A stretch of 64,000 nt of DNA. It comes from Streptomyces cyaneochromogenes (GTDB lineage: Bacteria > Actinomycetota > Actinomycetes > Streptomycetales > Streptomycetaceae). The stretch spans positions 8,556,001-8,620,000 of the forward strand of contig NZ_CP034539.1 of assembly GCF_003963535.1 (NCBI RefSeq), in the 5' to 3' direction. A program made the position numbers and the translations under genes. Positions within the stretch are counted from its first letter, which is position 1. Every line of letters starts with the position of its first letter. Positions 35,400 to 43,597 of this stretch are shown one piece after another. A model generated the notes under the pieces. The model was not told where the DNA came from, did not search any database, and was given only the letters and a program-made list of their open reading frames with translations.

Positions 35400-37175
35400 G
35401 TGTCCCGTCGTGTGCCCAGATCCCGAGCCCCCCTCGCTCTCGTCCTCGGCGCCACGCTCACCGCACCCCTCGCCCTCACCGCCCCCGCCGCCGCTCTCGG
35501 CTCGTACACCGTCACCGCCCTGAAGTTCACCGTCCAGGCCGGTGGCCGCACCTGCACCGTGGACGCGGACCTGTACCGGCCCGCCGGTGTCGACCGCGCT
35601 CACCGCGCACCCGCCGTCCTCGCCACCAACGGCTTCGGCGGCAGCAAGTCCGACGGCTCGACCGACGCCATCGGCAAGGCCTTCGCACAGCGCGGATACG
35701 TCTCCCTCGTCTACTCCGGTCTCGGCTTCGGCAGGTCCGGCTGCCTGATCTCCCTCGACGACCCCACCATCGACGGCGTCGCCGCCTCACGCCTGGTCGA
35801 CTTCCTCGGCGGCGGGCGCGCCGCCGACGACGGCACCAAGGCCGACTTCGTCACCCTCGACGACCCCGGCGACCCGCGTGTCGGCATGGCCGGCGGCTCC
35901 TACGGCGGGGCGGTACAGCTGGCCACAGCGGCGGTCGACCAGCGCGTCGACGCGCTCGTCCCGATGATCACCTGGAACGACCTCGCCTACTCCCTCGACC
36001 CGAACAACGCCGTCGGCAGCGCCGGCGTGCCCGGCGCCTTCAAGTGGCAGTGGGCCAACGGCTTCTACCTCATAGGGGAGGGCCAGCCCCTGCTGGCACC
36101 GAACCTCGACCCGTCCCGCATCAATTCCCTCGCCTGCCTGCACTTCGTCACCAAGGCCTGCGACACGATCCGCACCCTCAACTCCGGCCGCTACCCGGCG
36201 AAGCAGACGGCCGAGCTGCTCGCCTACGCCCGCAGTGTCTCGCCGGTGTCGTACCTGAACCGCGTCAAGGCCCCCACCCTCCTCGTCCAGGGGCAGGCCG
36301 ACAGCCTCTTCAACCTCAACGAGGCGACGGCGACGTACAGGACGCTCAAGGCCCAGGGGACGCCGACGAAGATGATCTGGCAGTCCTGGGGCCACAGCGG
36401 CGGACTCACCGACCCGGCCACCGGCGAACTCAACCTCGGCCAGGGCAACTTGGAGACCAGCTACGTCGGACGGCGCATCCTCGCCTGGTTCGACCGCTAC
36501 CTGCGCAAGCAGAACGTCGACACCGGACCGGCCTTCGCCTACTACCGCGACTGGATCACCGACCCGGGCGGCACCTACGCCACCGCCGACCGCGTCCCCG
36601 AGCCCTCCCGGACGCTCTACCTCTCCGGCGACGGCAAACTCGTCGACAACCGCCGGAAGGTGGCGCGCGGCAGCCGCACCTACACCAACTGGCTCGTCCC
36701 CACGAGCCATTCGGAGAGCTCGCTGGCCGGGGCCATAGGGATCCCCGACCCGGCGCCGTACGACACCAAGGGCACCTACCTCGGCTGGACCAGCGAGCCG
36801 CTCGCCCGCACCACCGAGGTGGTGGGGGCGCCCCGGGCCACCCTGAGGGTCGTCTCCCCGAAGGCCGAGCGGACCCAGCACTCCGGGGACGCCGCCGACA
36901 AGCTCGTGCTGTTCGCCAAGCTGTACGACGTCGCGCCCGACGGCGGCCAGACGCTGGTGCGCCGACTGGTCGCGCCGGTGCGTGTACCGGACGTCACGCG
37001 GAGTTTCACCGTGACGCTGCCGGGGATCGTGCACCGGTACGAGAAGGGGCACCGGCTGCGCTTCGTGATCGCGGCGAGTGACGACGCGTACTTCGGGAAC
37101 CGGGGGATCAAGCCGGTGACCGTGGTCAGCGCACCCGAGGACACGGGGGTGCTGCGGCTCCCGGTGATCGACTGA
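35400..37175 (+). CDS. Secreted S15/CocE-type X-Pro dipeptidyl-peptidase-like hydrolase
   Basis: The protein has 591 residues from GTG 35400, with GGAGG at ideal spacing; a start at 35388 would overlap that site. The signal peptide ends near APAAA (about residue 32). Ser167 lies in the nucleophile elbow GGSYGGA, with the oxyanion motif LATNGFGGSK upstream. Asp and His candidates are GQADSLF and WGHSGGL. The C-terminal jelly-roll domain (about 430-591) is the PepX_C type. Substrate, X-Pro peptides or esters, is not certain. It is secreted, unlike the four cytoplasmic peptidases before it, and has its own palindromic control sites. Confidence 0.88.
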   Translation: MSRRVPRSRAPLALVLGATLTAPLALTAPAAALGSYTVTALKFTVQAGGRTCTVDADLYRPAGVDRAHRAPAVLATNGFGGSKSDGSTDAIGKAFAQRGYVSLVYSGLGFGRSGCLISLDDPTIDGVAASRLVDFLGGGRAADDGTKADFVTLDDPGDPRVGMAGGSYGGAVQLATAAVDQRVDALVPMITWNDLAYSLDPNNAVGSAGVPGAFKWQWANGFYLIGEGQPLLAPNLDPSRINSLACLHFVTKACDTIRTLNSGRYPAKQTAELLAYARSVSPVSYLNRVKAPTLLVQGQADSLFNLNEATATYRTLKAQGTPTKMIWQSWGHSGGLTDPATGELNLGQGNLETSYVGRRILAWFDRYLRKQNVDTGPAFAYYRDWITDPGGTYATADRVPEPSRTLYLSGDGKLVDNRRKVARGSRTYTNWLVPTSHSESSLAGAIGIPDPAPYDTKGTYLGWTSEPLARTTEVVGAPRATLRVVSPKAERTQHSGDAADKLVLFAKLYDVAPDGGQTLVRRLVAPVRVPDVTRSFTVTLPGIVHRYEKGHRLRFVIAASDDAYFGNRGIKPVTVVSAPEDTGVLRLPVID

Positions 37176-37243
37176 GGGGCCGGGAGGCCGGCACAGCGGC
37201 CGCTCACCGTGCGTGATCGCGGGTTCGGGAGCATCCTTGACGT

Positions 37244-37498
37244 ATGACCGCGAAGACGTCGGAGAGCCGCACGAGGGCCGGCGAGAAGCGGGGTGGCCTG
37301 GCCGGGGCGATGACCCCTGCCAGGATCACCGTGCTGGTGCTCGTCGCCCTCGCGCTGGTCTTCATCTTCGAGAACACCCGCGAGACCGAGATCCGGCTGC
37401 TCGTCCCGCTGGTGACGATGCCGCTGTGGCTGGCGCTGCTGGGCATGGGTGTCATCGGCGCGCTGTTCGGGGCGTACTTCATGCGACGGCGCCGTTAG
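37244..37498 (+). CDS. LapA-domain small membrane protein
   Basis: This 84-residue protein has two transmembrane helices (about 25-43 and 57-78) joined by the family motif FIFENTRETEIRLL, as in the LapA/DUF1049 family (N-T-x-x-x-x-L pattern), and ends in a basic tail MRRRR. LapA proteins in Proteobacteria assist LPS assembly; in Gram-positive bacteria the role is unknown. It is monocistronic or loosely linked to the next gene, 19 bases downstream. Confidence 0.82.
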   Translation: MTAKTSESRTRAGEKRGGLAGAMTPARITVLVLVALALVFIFENTRETEIRLLVPLVTMPLWLALLGMGVIGALFGAYFMRRRR

Positions 37499-37517
37499 CG
37501 GGTCGTAGGCTGGCGCA

Positions 37518-38072
37518 ATGCCGCACCCCGCGTCCCTTTACCTCGCCGAAGGCCCCCGCGTGGGCATACGTCACTTCACCTACCAGGACGCCGCCGAGTT
37601 CACCGCGCGCGCCCGGGACAGCAAGGCACTGCACCACCCGTGGCTCTTCCCGCCGGACAGCGCCGCGGCCTACGCCGCCTACGCCGGGCGGCTGATCGAG
37701 GACCCCACCAAGGCGGGGTTCCTGGTCTGCGAGAAGGGCGACGGCGGGGACATCGCCGGGTTCATCAACATCAACAACATCGTCGAGGGCGCCTTCCAGA
37801 GCGGCGCCCTCGGCTACGGCGCCTTCGCCCACGCGGCGGGGCGCGGCCTGATGCGGGAAGGGCTCGACCTCGTGATCGGGCACGCCTTCGGGTCGCTGCG
37901 GCTGCACCGGCTGGAGATCAACGTCCAGCCCGCCAACACCGCGTCGATCGCCCTGGCCCGCGCCTGCGGCTTCCGTCTGGAGGGCTTCTCGCCGAGCATG
38001 CTCTTCATCGACGGGGCCTGGCGGGACCACGAGCGATGGGCCATCACCGCCGAGATGCGGACTTCCGGTTGA
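37518..38072 (+). CDS. GNAT acetyltransferase (RimJ/RimL type)
   Basis: This 184-residue protein is related to RimJ and RimL N-terminal protein acetyltransferases. The acetyl-CoA-binding strand and loop are at LGYGAFAHAAGRGLMREGLDLVIGHAF, followed by LHRLEINVQPANTASIALARACGFRLEGF, the classical RimJ/L signature. Acceptor is unknown; ribosomal protein S5 or a small amine is possible. Its last 29 bases overlap convergently with the gene at 38044. Confidence 0.88.
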   Translation: MPHPASLYLAEGPRVGIRHFTYQDAAEFTARARDSKALHHPWLFPPDSAAAYAAYAGRLIEDPTKAGFLVCEKGDGGDIAGFININNIVEGAFQSGALGYGAFAHAAGRGLMREGLDLVIGHAFGSLRLHRLEINVQPANTASIALARACGFRLEGFSPSMLFIDGAWRDHERWAITAEMRTSG

Positions 38073-38391
38073 TCTTCATCGTGTCGAGGTCGGTGACCGT
38101 CGACCTCAGCTCGCCGAAGCCGTAGCCCAGCTCCCGGAGCGCCGTCTCGGCCCGGTCCTCGGCGATCGCGCCGGCCATCTCCTCGCCGTCGGCCGCGTCC
38201 GAGACCACCACGTAGCGCATCGAGAAGTGCTTGAGCGGGGAGGGCTCGTAGGAGAGCGACCCCTCCTCGGTGAACCGCATGCTGGTCATGCCGTGCTCGG
38301 GGGCCTCGGCGAGCAGCCGCGTCCGGGCCGCGTCGGTGAGGCCGTCCCAGGTACCCCGGACGATCACCCGGTAGGTGTGCTGCTCGCTCAT
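38044..38391 (-). CDS. DUF6204-type conserved protein
   Basis: This is a 115-residue soluble protein, with sequence such as EHTYRVIVRGTWDGL near the N-terminus and RYVVVSDAADGEEMAGAIAEDRAETAL later. It matches a small actinobacterial family I remember as DUF6204. The predicted fold is alpha/beta, with no signal peptide. Function is unknown. The gene is divergent from the arginase-fold gene, 60 bases between starts, and its 3' end overlaps the acetyltransferase gene on the other strand. Confidence 0.8.
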   Translation of the reverse strand: MSEQHTYRVIVRGTWDGLTDAARTRLLAEAPEHGMTSMRFTEEGSLSYEPSPLKHFSMRYVVVSDAADGEEMAGAIAEDRAETALRELGYGFGELRSTVTDLDTMKINRKSASRR

Positions 38392-38451
38392 GCTCCCGCT
38401 CCCTTTGTAATGGCGTTGAGGGCCGACTGTACGTCGGAGAGGATGGCTCGC

Positions 38452-39363
38452 ATGCGGAATTTCGTCGTGCTCGACGCCCCCTCCAACCTGGGCCTGCGCC
38501 CGCCCGCCCCGGGCACCGTGCCCGGCTGTCACAAGCTCGCCGGAGCGCTGCGTGAGCAGCGGATCGTGCAGCGCCTGCGGGCGCTGGAGGGCGGGGTGGT
38601 GGTGCCGCCGCGCTACGACCGGGGGGACTGGCGGGAGGGCGACGGCGTCTTCAACGCGGTCGCTCTCGCCTCCTACACCCGCAAGCTCGCCGACCGCATC
38701 GAGCACCATGTGCGTGCCGGGGACTTCCCGGTCGTGCTGGGCGGCGACTGCTCCATCAACCTCGGCGCCGCCCTCGCGCTGCGCCGCATGGGCCGGTACG
38801 GGCTGGCCGTCGTGGACGCCTCGCCCGACTTCCGGCATCCGGGGAACTCCGAGAGGGTCGGCGCGGCGGGCGGGGAGGAGGTCGCCCTCGCCACCGGGCG
38901 CGGGCAGGAGGATCTGACCAACCTGGAGGGCCTGAGGCCCTACCTGCGGGACGAGGACGTGCGGTACTTCGGTATCCGGGACTACTTCGAGGAGGACCGG
39001 GCCGAGCTCGCCGACCTGAAGATTCCCGTGGTGACCGTGGGGGACCTGCGGGAGTGGGGTGCACAGGCACTCGGGACGGTCACCCGGCAGGCCTTCGAGA
39101 TCCCGCAGCTCGACGGCTTCTGGGTGCATCTGGACGCCGACGTCCTCGACCCGTCCGTCATGCCCGCCGTCGACAGCCCGGACCCGGACGGTCTCACCCC
39201 CGACGAACTCGTGGCGCTGCTGCGGCCGTTGCTCGCGTCGGGGCACTGCGTCGGGCTCAACATCACGATCTACGACCCCGATCTGGACCCGGAGGGGACG
39301 GCGGGGGCCCTGCTCACGGACATCGTGGTGTCGGCCCTCGACACCACGCATGACGCGGCCTGA
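38452..39363 (+). CDS. Arginase-fold protein lacking two metal-binding histidines
   Basis: The protein has 303 residues, with start at 38452, nine bases after GGAGAGG. The fold of the arginase/agmatinase family is clear from VVLGGDCSINLGAALAL (about 94-110), AVVDASPDFRHP (119-130) and WVHLDADVLDPSVMPAVDSP (225-242). The usual manganese ligands are His in GGDH, Asp-x-His-x-Asp in DAHxD, and Asp-x-Asp. Here the first His is Cys100 and the second is Ser124, while D122, D126, D228 and D230 remain. Normal two-manganese ureohydrolase chemistry is therefore doubtful. It may bind a different metal or act in another hydrolysis. Confidence 0.85.
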   Translation: MRNFVVLDAPSNLGLRPPAPGTVPGCHKLAGALREQRIVQRLRALEGGVVVPPRYDRGDWREGDGVFNAVALASYTRKLADRIEHHVRAGDFPVVLGGDCSINLGAALALRRMGRYGLAVVDASPDFRHPGNSERVGAAGGEEVALATGRGQEDLTNLEGLRPYLRDEDVRYFGIRDYFEEDRAELADLKIPVVTVGDLREWGAQALGTVTRQAFEIPQLDGFWVHLDADVLDPSVMPAVDSPDPDGLTPDELVALLRPLLASGHCVGLNITIYDPDLDPEGTAGALLTDIVVSALDTTHDAA

Positions 39364-39465
39364 CGGGTCAGGCCTGAGGGATCACGGCTGACGGGTCACG
39401 CCTGGCGGATCACGTCTGACGGGTTGCGACGGACGGGTCCCGCCTGGCGGATCATGCCTGACGGT
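39360..39465. repeat. 28-bp tandem repeat between convergent genes
   Basis: Units starting CTGACGGGTCA at 39360, 39388 and 39416 repeat with a 28-base period, then degenerate. The array covers the arginase-fold stop codon and the space to the convergent VOC gene. It could form hairpins (GGATCA near TGATCC-like arms) but no clean terminator is seen. Confidence 0.55.
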
Positions 39466-39799
39466 CCGCGTACTCGTAGATCGTCCCGTCCGGATGCATC
39501 GCGATCAGATTGCGGCCCACCGGCGTCGGCAACGGACCCGCGACGATGTGCGCGCCCAGCTCGCTGAGCACCTGGCGGGTCTCCTCGACGTCCTTGACGG
39601 CGATCGTCGCCGCGACCTTGCGCAGCACCTCCAGCTCGGCCTCCGGGCCGCTCATCAGCAGGAAGCAGCCGACGGCGGCCACCTGGACACCGCCGCGTTC
39701 GAAGCGCAGGGCGGTGGCGCCGGAGAGTCGTTCGTAGAAGGGGACCGCGGTCTCCAGGTCGTCGACGCATACGCGCAGCGTGGCTCCCAGAATGTCCAT
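39452..39799 (-). CDS. VOC-family (glyoxalase/dioxygenase fold) protein
   Basis: This 115-residue single-domain protein shows the paired beta-alpha-beta-beta-beta modules of the vicinal-oxygen-chelate fold: LRVCVDDLETAVPFYERLSG at the start, ATIAVKDVEETRQVLSELGAHIV in the middle and IAMHPDGTIYEYAD at the end. Metal-binding residues may be His102 or Glu108, with a poorly conserved first site. Substrate is unknown. ATG start and codon use are typical. Confidence 0.8.
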   Translation of the reverse strand: MDILGATLRVCVDDLETAVPFYERLSGATALRFERGGVQVAAVGCFLLMSGPEAELEVLRKVAATIAVKDVEETRQVLSELGAHIVAGPLPTPVGRNLIAMHPDGTIYEYADRQA

Positions 39800-39896
39800 G
39801 CGGAGAGCCTAGTTGGAGGCGGCCGGCCGGGGAGATCGTTTCACGCGATCCCCTCACTCCCCGTTACGCCTACCCCTGTACGGGTACTCGGCGGGC

Positions 39897-40382
39897 ATGG
39901 ACCGCTTGGATCACCTTGAGCATCTCGACAAGCACCTGGTCGAAGAGCTGGCGCAGGTGGCGCGCGAGACCGTGCGGGACGAACTGCGCGAGCAGACGCG
40001 CAAGCAGCGCCGCCGGGCCATGCTGTACGCGGGCTCGGGCGCCGTCGCCCTGTACGCGGGCGCGGCCCTCGCGCTCGCCCTGGGTCTGGGCCTCGCGGCC
40101 GGGCTGCCGGACTGGGCCGCCGCGCTGATCACCGCGGTGATCCTGGGCGCGGTGGCGTACGCGCTGCGGAGCGCGGCACACCCGTCGGCGTCCCGGGCGA
40201 CGCCGGAGCACCGGGCCGAGGCCGCCGCTCCGCCGAGCGGGCTGGGCGTGCCGTACCCGCCGATGCCGCCCGGCCCGCCTGAGGCGGGGGCGACGGGAGT
40301 GACCGGGGCGCCGGACATGCCCGACGCGCGGCCGCCGCACCCGGACGACATCGACCCCGAGCAGCCGCACCACCGGGCCTGA
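39897..40382 (+). CDS. Phage-holin-family (Phage_holin_3_6) membrane protein
   Basis: The protein has 161 residues from the ATG at 39897. An amphipathic N-terminal helix with charged residues (HLVEELAQVARETVRDELREQTRKQRRR) precedes two helices (about 42-65 and 70-88). A Pro/Ala-rich cytoplasmic tail follows. This is the actinobacterial Phage_holin_3_6 type, common near stress genes and not evidence of a prophage. The role is unknown. Confidence 0.75.
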   Translation: MDRLDHLEHLDKHLVEELAQVARETVRDELREQTRKQRRRAMLYAGSGAVALYAGAALALALGLGLAAGLPDWAAALITAVILGAVAYALRSAAHPSASRATPEHRAEAAAPPSGLGVPYPPMPPGPPEAGATGVTGAPDMPDARPPHPDDIDPEQPHHRA

Positions 40383-40388
40383 CGGCGT

Positions 40389-41489
40389 TCACGCCACCCG
40401 GTACTCCCGCACCTCCTCCGTCCGCAGCGTCAACCCGTGGCCGATGCCCCGCGTCGGGGTGACCGTGCCGCCCTTCGGGTCCAGGGCGCCGTCGAAGAAC
40501 ATGTCCTCCATGCGGACGTGGTCGTGGAACCACTCGATGTGCCGGAGGTTGGGGATCGCGGCGGACACCGCGGCGTGGGCGTGCGGGGCGCGGTGGGCCG
40601 AGACCTCCAGGCCGTGGGCCTGGGCGAGGGCGGCGGCGCGGAGGAACTCCGTCAGCCCGCCGCAGCGCGTGGCGTCGATCTGGAGGCAGTCGACGGAGCC
40701 CGCGGTGATCATGCGGGCGAAGTACGGGAGGTCGTAGCCGTATTCGCCGGCCGTGACGTCGCACGGCAGCGTGTCGCGGATCAGCCGCAGGCCGGTGAGG
40801 TCGTCCGAGGGCACCGGCTCCTCGAACCACCCGACACCGTGCTCGGCGAGGGCGTGGCCGACCCGGATCGCCTGTTTGCGGGTGTAGGCGCCGCCCGCGT
40901 CCACGTACAACTCGGCCTCGGGGCCGATCACTTGGCGTGCCGCCTGTACGCGGGACAGGTCGCGCAGGACCGCGCGGCCCCGGTCCTCGCCGATCCGTAT
41001 CTTCACGCACGGGATGTGCTGACCGTGCACCCAGCCGTTCAACTGCGCCGCCAGGTGTTTGTCGTGGTACGTCGTGAAGCCGCCGCTGCCGTACACGGGC
41101 ACGCGCTCGCGGCAGATGCCCAGCAGCCGGGCCAGCGGCAGTTCCAGGAGCCGTGCCTTGAGGTCCCACAGGGCGATGTCCAGCGCCGAGATCGCACACG
41201 CGGCGATGCCCGGCCGTCCGGCGTCACGGATCGCGCGGGACATCGCGTCGTGCACGGCCGGGATGTCCAGGGCGTTGCGGTGCTCGACGAGCGGCGCCAG
41301 GTGATCGCGCAGGAAGTCGCCGATCGCCGCCGGGCCGTACGTCCAGCCCGTGCCGGTCGCGTCGCCCGCCGTGACCTCGACGATCACCACGGTCGTGGAG
41401 TTCCAGGCCAGCGTGCCGTCGGCCTCGGGGGCGTCGGTGGGCACGGTATAGACGGAGACGACGGGGAGATGCAGCTTCATCGCGTTCAT
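40389..41489 (-). CDS. Enolase-superfamily (mandelate racemase/muconate cycloisomerase type) enzyme
   Basis: The protein has 366 residues from ATG 41489; an internal ATG at 41480 is an alternative. The C-terminal barrel shows the expected catalytic elements: a Lys on strand 2 (PCVKIRIG), metal ligands Asp (LYVDAGGAYT), Glu (GWFEEPVPSDD) and Glu (TAGEYGYD), and a C-terminal His region (SAHRAPHAHAAVSAAIPNLRHIEWF). The pattern suggests an acid-sugar dehydratase or racemase. The substrate cannot be named. It is divergent from the oxidoreductase at 41933, across a 443-base gap that holds a tandem repeat. Confidence 0.87.
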   Translation of the reverse strand: MNAMKLHLPVVSVYTVPTDAPEADGTLAWNSTTVVIVEVTAGDATGTGWTYGPAAIGDFLRDHLAPLVEHRNALDIPAVHDAMSRAIRDAGRPGIAACAISALDIALWDLKARLLELPLARLLGICRERVPVYGSGGFTTYHDKHLAAQLNGWVHGQHIPCVKIRIGEDRGRAVLRDLSRVQAARQVIGPEAELYVDAGGAYTRKQAIRVGHALAEHGVGWFEEPVPSDDLTGLRLIRDTLPCDVTAGEYGYDLPYFARMITAGSVDCLQIDATRCGGLTEFLRAAALAQAHGLEVSAHRAPHAHAAVSAAIPNLRHIEWFHDHVRMEDMFFDGALDPKGGTVTPTRGIGHGLTLRTEEVREYRVA

Positions 41490-41744
41490 CGCGCGGAACC
41501 GTCCCTCGACACCGCCGCGGCGCACCACTGGGCGACCGCACGAAGGAAGGAGCCGTACTGGGGCATGGGGGGACACCTCCGGGGCTGCCGCGTCGGCGGC
41601 GGAGCGGGGCGGGTCGCCGTTCCGGGTACCCGGAGGCCGGGCCGGAAACCCGGGTGGGCAGGTTGACGTCCGAAAACGGGGGCGGGCCGGGAACGGGGCT
41701 GGGTGGGTTGGTGTGCCGGGGAGCCGGGCTCAGGGTGGGGCCCG

Positions 41745-41850
41745 GTGTCCGAAACCCCTGCCGGGCGGGTCCCTGTGCCGGAAACCCCTCTCGGGCGGGT
41801 CCCTGTGCCCGAAACCCCTCTCGGGCGTGTCCCTGTGCCGGAGGCCCGGG
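41745..41850. repeat. 30-bp tandem repeat in the intergenic region 41490-41932
   Basis: About 3.5 units of 30 bases (GGGTCCCTGTGCCGGAAACC plus CCTCTCGGGC) sit about 80 bases before the oxidoreductase start. As the period is a multiple of three, all six frames are open and encode decapeptide repeats. Neither direction has a convincing ribosome site, so I treat it as non-coding. The rest of the 443-base gap shows no other gene. A clear GGAGG site (41923-41927) marks the real start downstream. Confidence 0.7.
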
Positions 41851-41932
41851 GCTGTGCCGGTGGACGTTTGGTCGCCTTGGCCAGGGGGACGCGGAAGGCT
41901 CCCGAGGTACGCGACAGCCCCGGAGGCTTACC

Positions 41933-43597
41933 GTGAGTCGACCCCGCATCGTGATCGTCGGCGCCGGATTCGCCGGGTACCGGGCGGCCCGAACCCTGTC
42001 CCGGATCGCCCGTGGCAAGGCCGACATCACCCTGCTGAACCCGACCGACTACTTCCTGTATCTGCCCCTGCTGCCCCAGGTCGCCGCAGGCATCCTGGAA
42101 CCACGACGGGTGACCGTGTCGCTCTCCGGCACCCTGCCCCACGTACGGCTCGTGCTGGGCGAAGCCGACGCCCTCGACCTGGACGCCCACACCGTGCACT
42201 ACACCGGACCCGAGGGCGACGCCGGGACCCTCTCCTTCGACCGGCTGATCCTCGCCGCGGGCAGCGTCAACAAGCTGTTGCCCATTCCCGGTGTCGCCGA
42301 GCACGCGCACGGCTTCCGGGGCCTTCCCGAGGCGCTCTATCTGCGCGATCACGTCACCCGGCAGGTGGAGCTGGCGGCCGCCGCCGACGACCCCGAGAGC
42401 TGCGCGGCACGGTGCACGTTCGTCGTCGTGGGCGCCGGATACACCGGCACCGAGGTCGCCGCCCAGGGGAAGCTGTTCACCGACGCCCAGGTGCGCAAAC
42501 ACCCGCTGCGAGCCCGTATGCGGCCGCGCTGGCTGCTGCTCGACATCGCCGAACGCGTCCTGCCCGAGCTGGGCGAGCACCTCTCGCGCACCGCCGACCG
42601 GGTGCTGCGGCAGCGGGGCGTGGAGGTGCGGATGGGCACCTCCGTGAAGGAGGCCACGCACAGCGGGGTCCTGCTGACCGACGGCGAGTTCGTCGACACC
42701 CGCACGCTGGTGTGGTGCGTCGGAGTACGGCCCGATCCGCTCGCCGAGTCCCTCGGGCTGCCCCTGGAGCGGGGCCGCCTGCTCGTCGACCCGTACCTGC
42801 AAGTGCCGGGCCGGCCCGAGCTGTTCGCCGCCGGGGACGGGGCCGCCGTGCCCGACCTGGAGCGGCCCGGCCAGTACACGCCGATGACCGCCCAGCACGC
42901 CTGGCGGCACGGCAAGACCGTGGCCCACAACGTCGCCGCGTCCCTGGGCATCGGCGAGCGGCGTCCGTACCGTCACCGCGACATGGGCTTCGTCGTGGAC
43001 CTGGGCGGCGTCAAGGCGGCCGCCAACCCGCTCGGCGTCCCGCTGTCCGGCGTGGCCGCGGGCGCGGTCACCCGCGGCTACCACCTCGCCGCGATGCCCG
43101 GCAACCGCATCCGCGTCGCCGCCGACTGGCTCCTGGACGCCGTACTCCCGCGCCAGGCCGTGCAGTTGGGACTCGTACGGTCGTGGTCGGTGCCGCTGGA
43201 CACCGCGTCGCCGGAGCTGGTCCGGGGGCCGGGAGCCGCCGCCGAGTCCGCAACGGCCGGCACGACGGACAAGCCCCGGACGGACAAACCCGCGAGGACA
43301 GACCAGGCCGCGAAAACACACCAGGCCGAGGATTCCGAGAAGGCTGAGATGACCGAGAAGAGTCGGGCGGTCGGCGAGCCCCCGAGCAAACGAACCGAAG
43401 ACACCCCCGCTTCCGCCGGGCGTCCCGACCCTGTTCAGGACCCCGACGCCGCCAGGCACCCCGAACCCCCCGGCCCCGTCGCGCGCTCCGACCTGCGAGC
43501 CGCGCACGAGCCGCCCGCCGACGCCCCCGCGGTCCACAAGCCGCACCCGGGCGAGCCCGCACCCCACTCCCACCACCCCTCGGAAGGAGCCTCATGA
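41933..43597 (+). CDS. NDH-2-like FAD/NAD(P) oxidoreductase with Pro/Ala/charged tail
   Basis: The protein has 554 residues from GTG 41933 after GGAGG. Residues about 1-425 are a type II NADH dehydrogenase-like flavoprotein: FAD dinucleotide fold IVIVGAGFAGYRAART (5-20), NAD dinucleotide fold FVVVGAGYTGTEVAAQG (about 160-176), and AAGDGAAVPDLE with the late TPMTAQHAWRHGKTVAHN flavin motif. The last 130 residues are low-complexity, rich in Pro, Ala, Glu and Lys. They are unlike the membrane-anchoring amphipathic helix usual at this position. It should oxidise NADH and pass electrons to a quinone or soluble acceptor. It overlaps the transketolase gene by four bases. Confidence 0.87.
   Translation: MSRPRIVIVGAGFAGYRAARTLSRIARGKADITLLNPTDYFLYLPLLPQVAAGILEPRRVTVSLSGTLPHVRLVLGEADALDLDAHTVHYTGPEGDAGTLSFDRLILAAGSVNKLLPIPGVAEHAHGFRGLPEALYLRDHVTRQVELAAAADDPESCAARCTFVVVGAGYTGTEVAAQGKLFTDAQVRKHPLRARMRPRWLLLDIAERVLPELGEHLSRTADRVLRQRGVEVRMGTSVKEATHSGVLLTDGEFVDTRTLVWCVGVRPDPLAESLGLPLERGRLLVDPYLQVPGRPELFAAGDGAAVPDLERPGQYTPMTAQHAWRHGKTVAHNVAASLGIGERRPYRHRDMGFVVDLGGVKAAANPLGVPLSGVAAGAVTRGYHLAAMPGNRIRVAADWLLDAVLPRQAVQLGLVRSWSVPLDTASPELVRGPGAAAESATAGTTDKPRTDKPARTDQAAKTHQAEDSEKAEMTEKSRAVGEPPSKRTEDTPASAGRPDPVQDPDAARHPEPPGPVARSDLRAAHEPPADAPAVHKPHPGEPAPHSHHPSEGAS

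Noticed and set aside
39897..40382. Prophage remnant suggested by a holin-family protein
   Set aside because: No lysin, integrase, att site or structural phage gene is nearby, and this family is a normal chromosomal membrane protein in actinobacteria.
41745..41850. Possible CRISPR array
   Set aside because: The 30-base units are directly adjacent with no spacers and no cas genes nearby; it is a plain tandem repeat.
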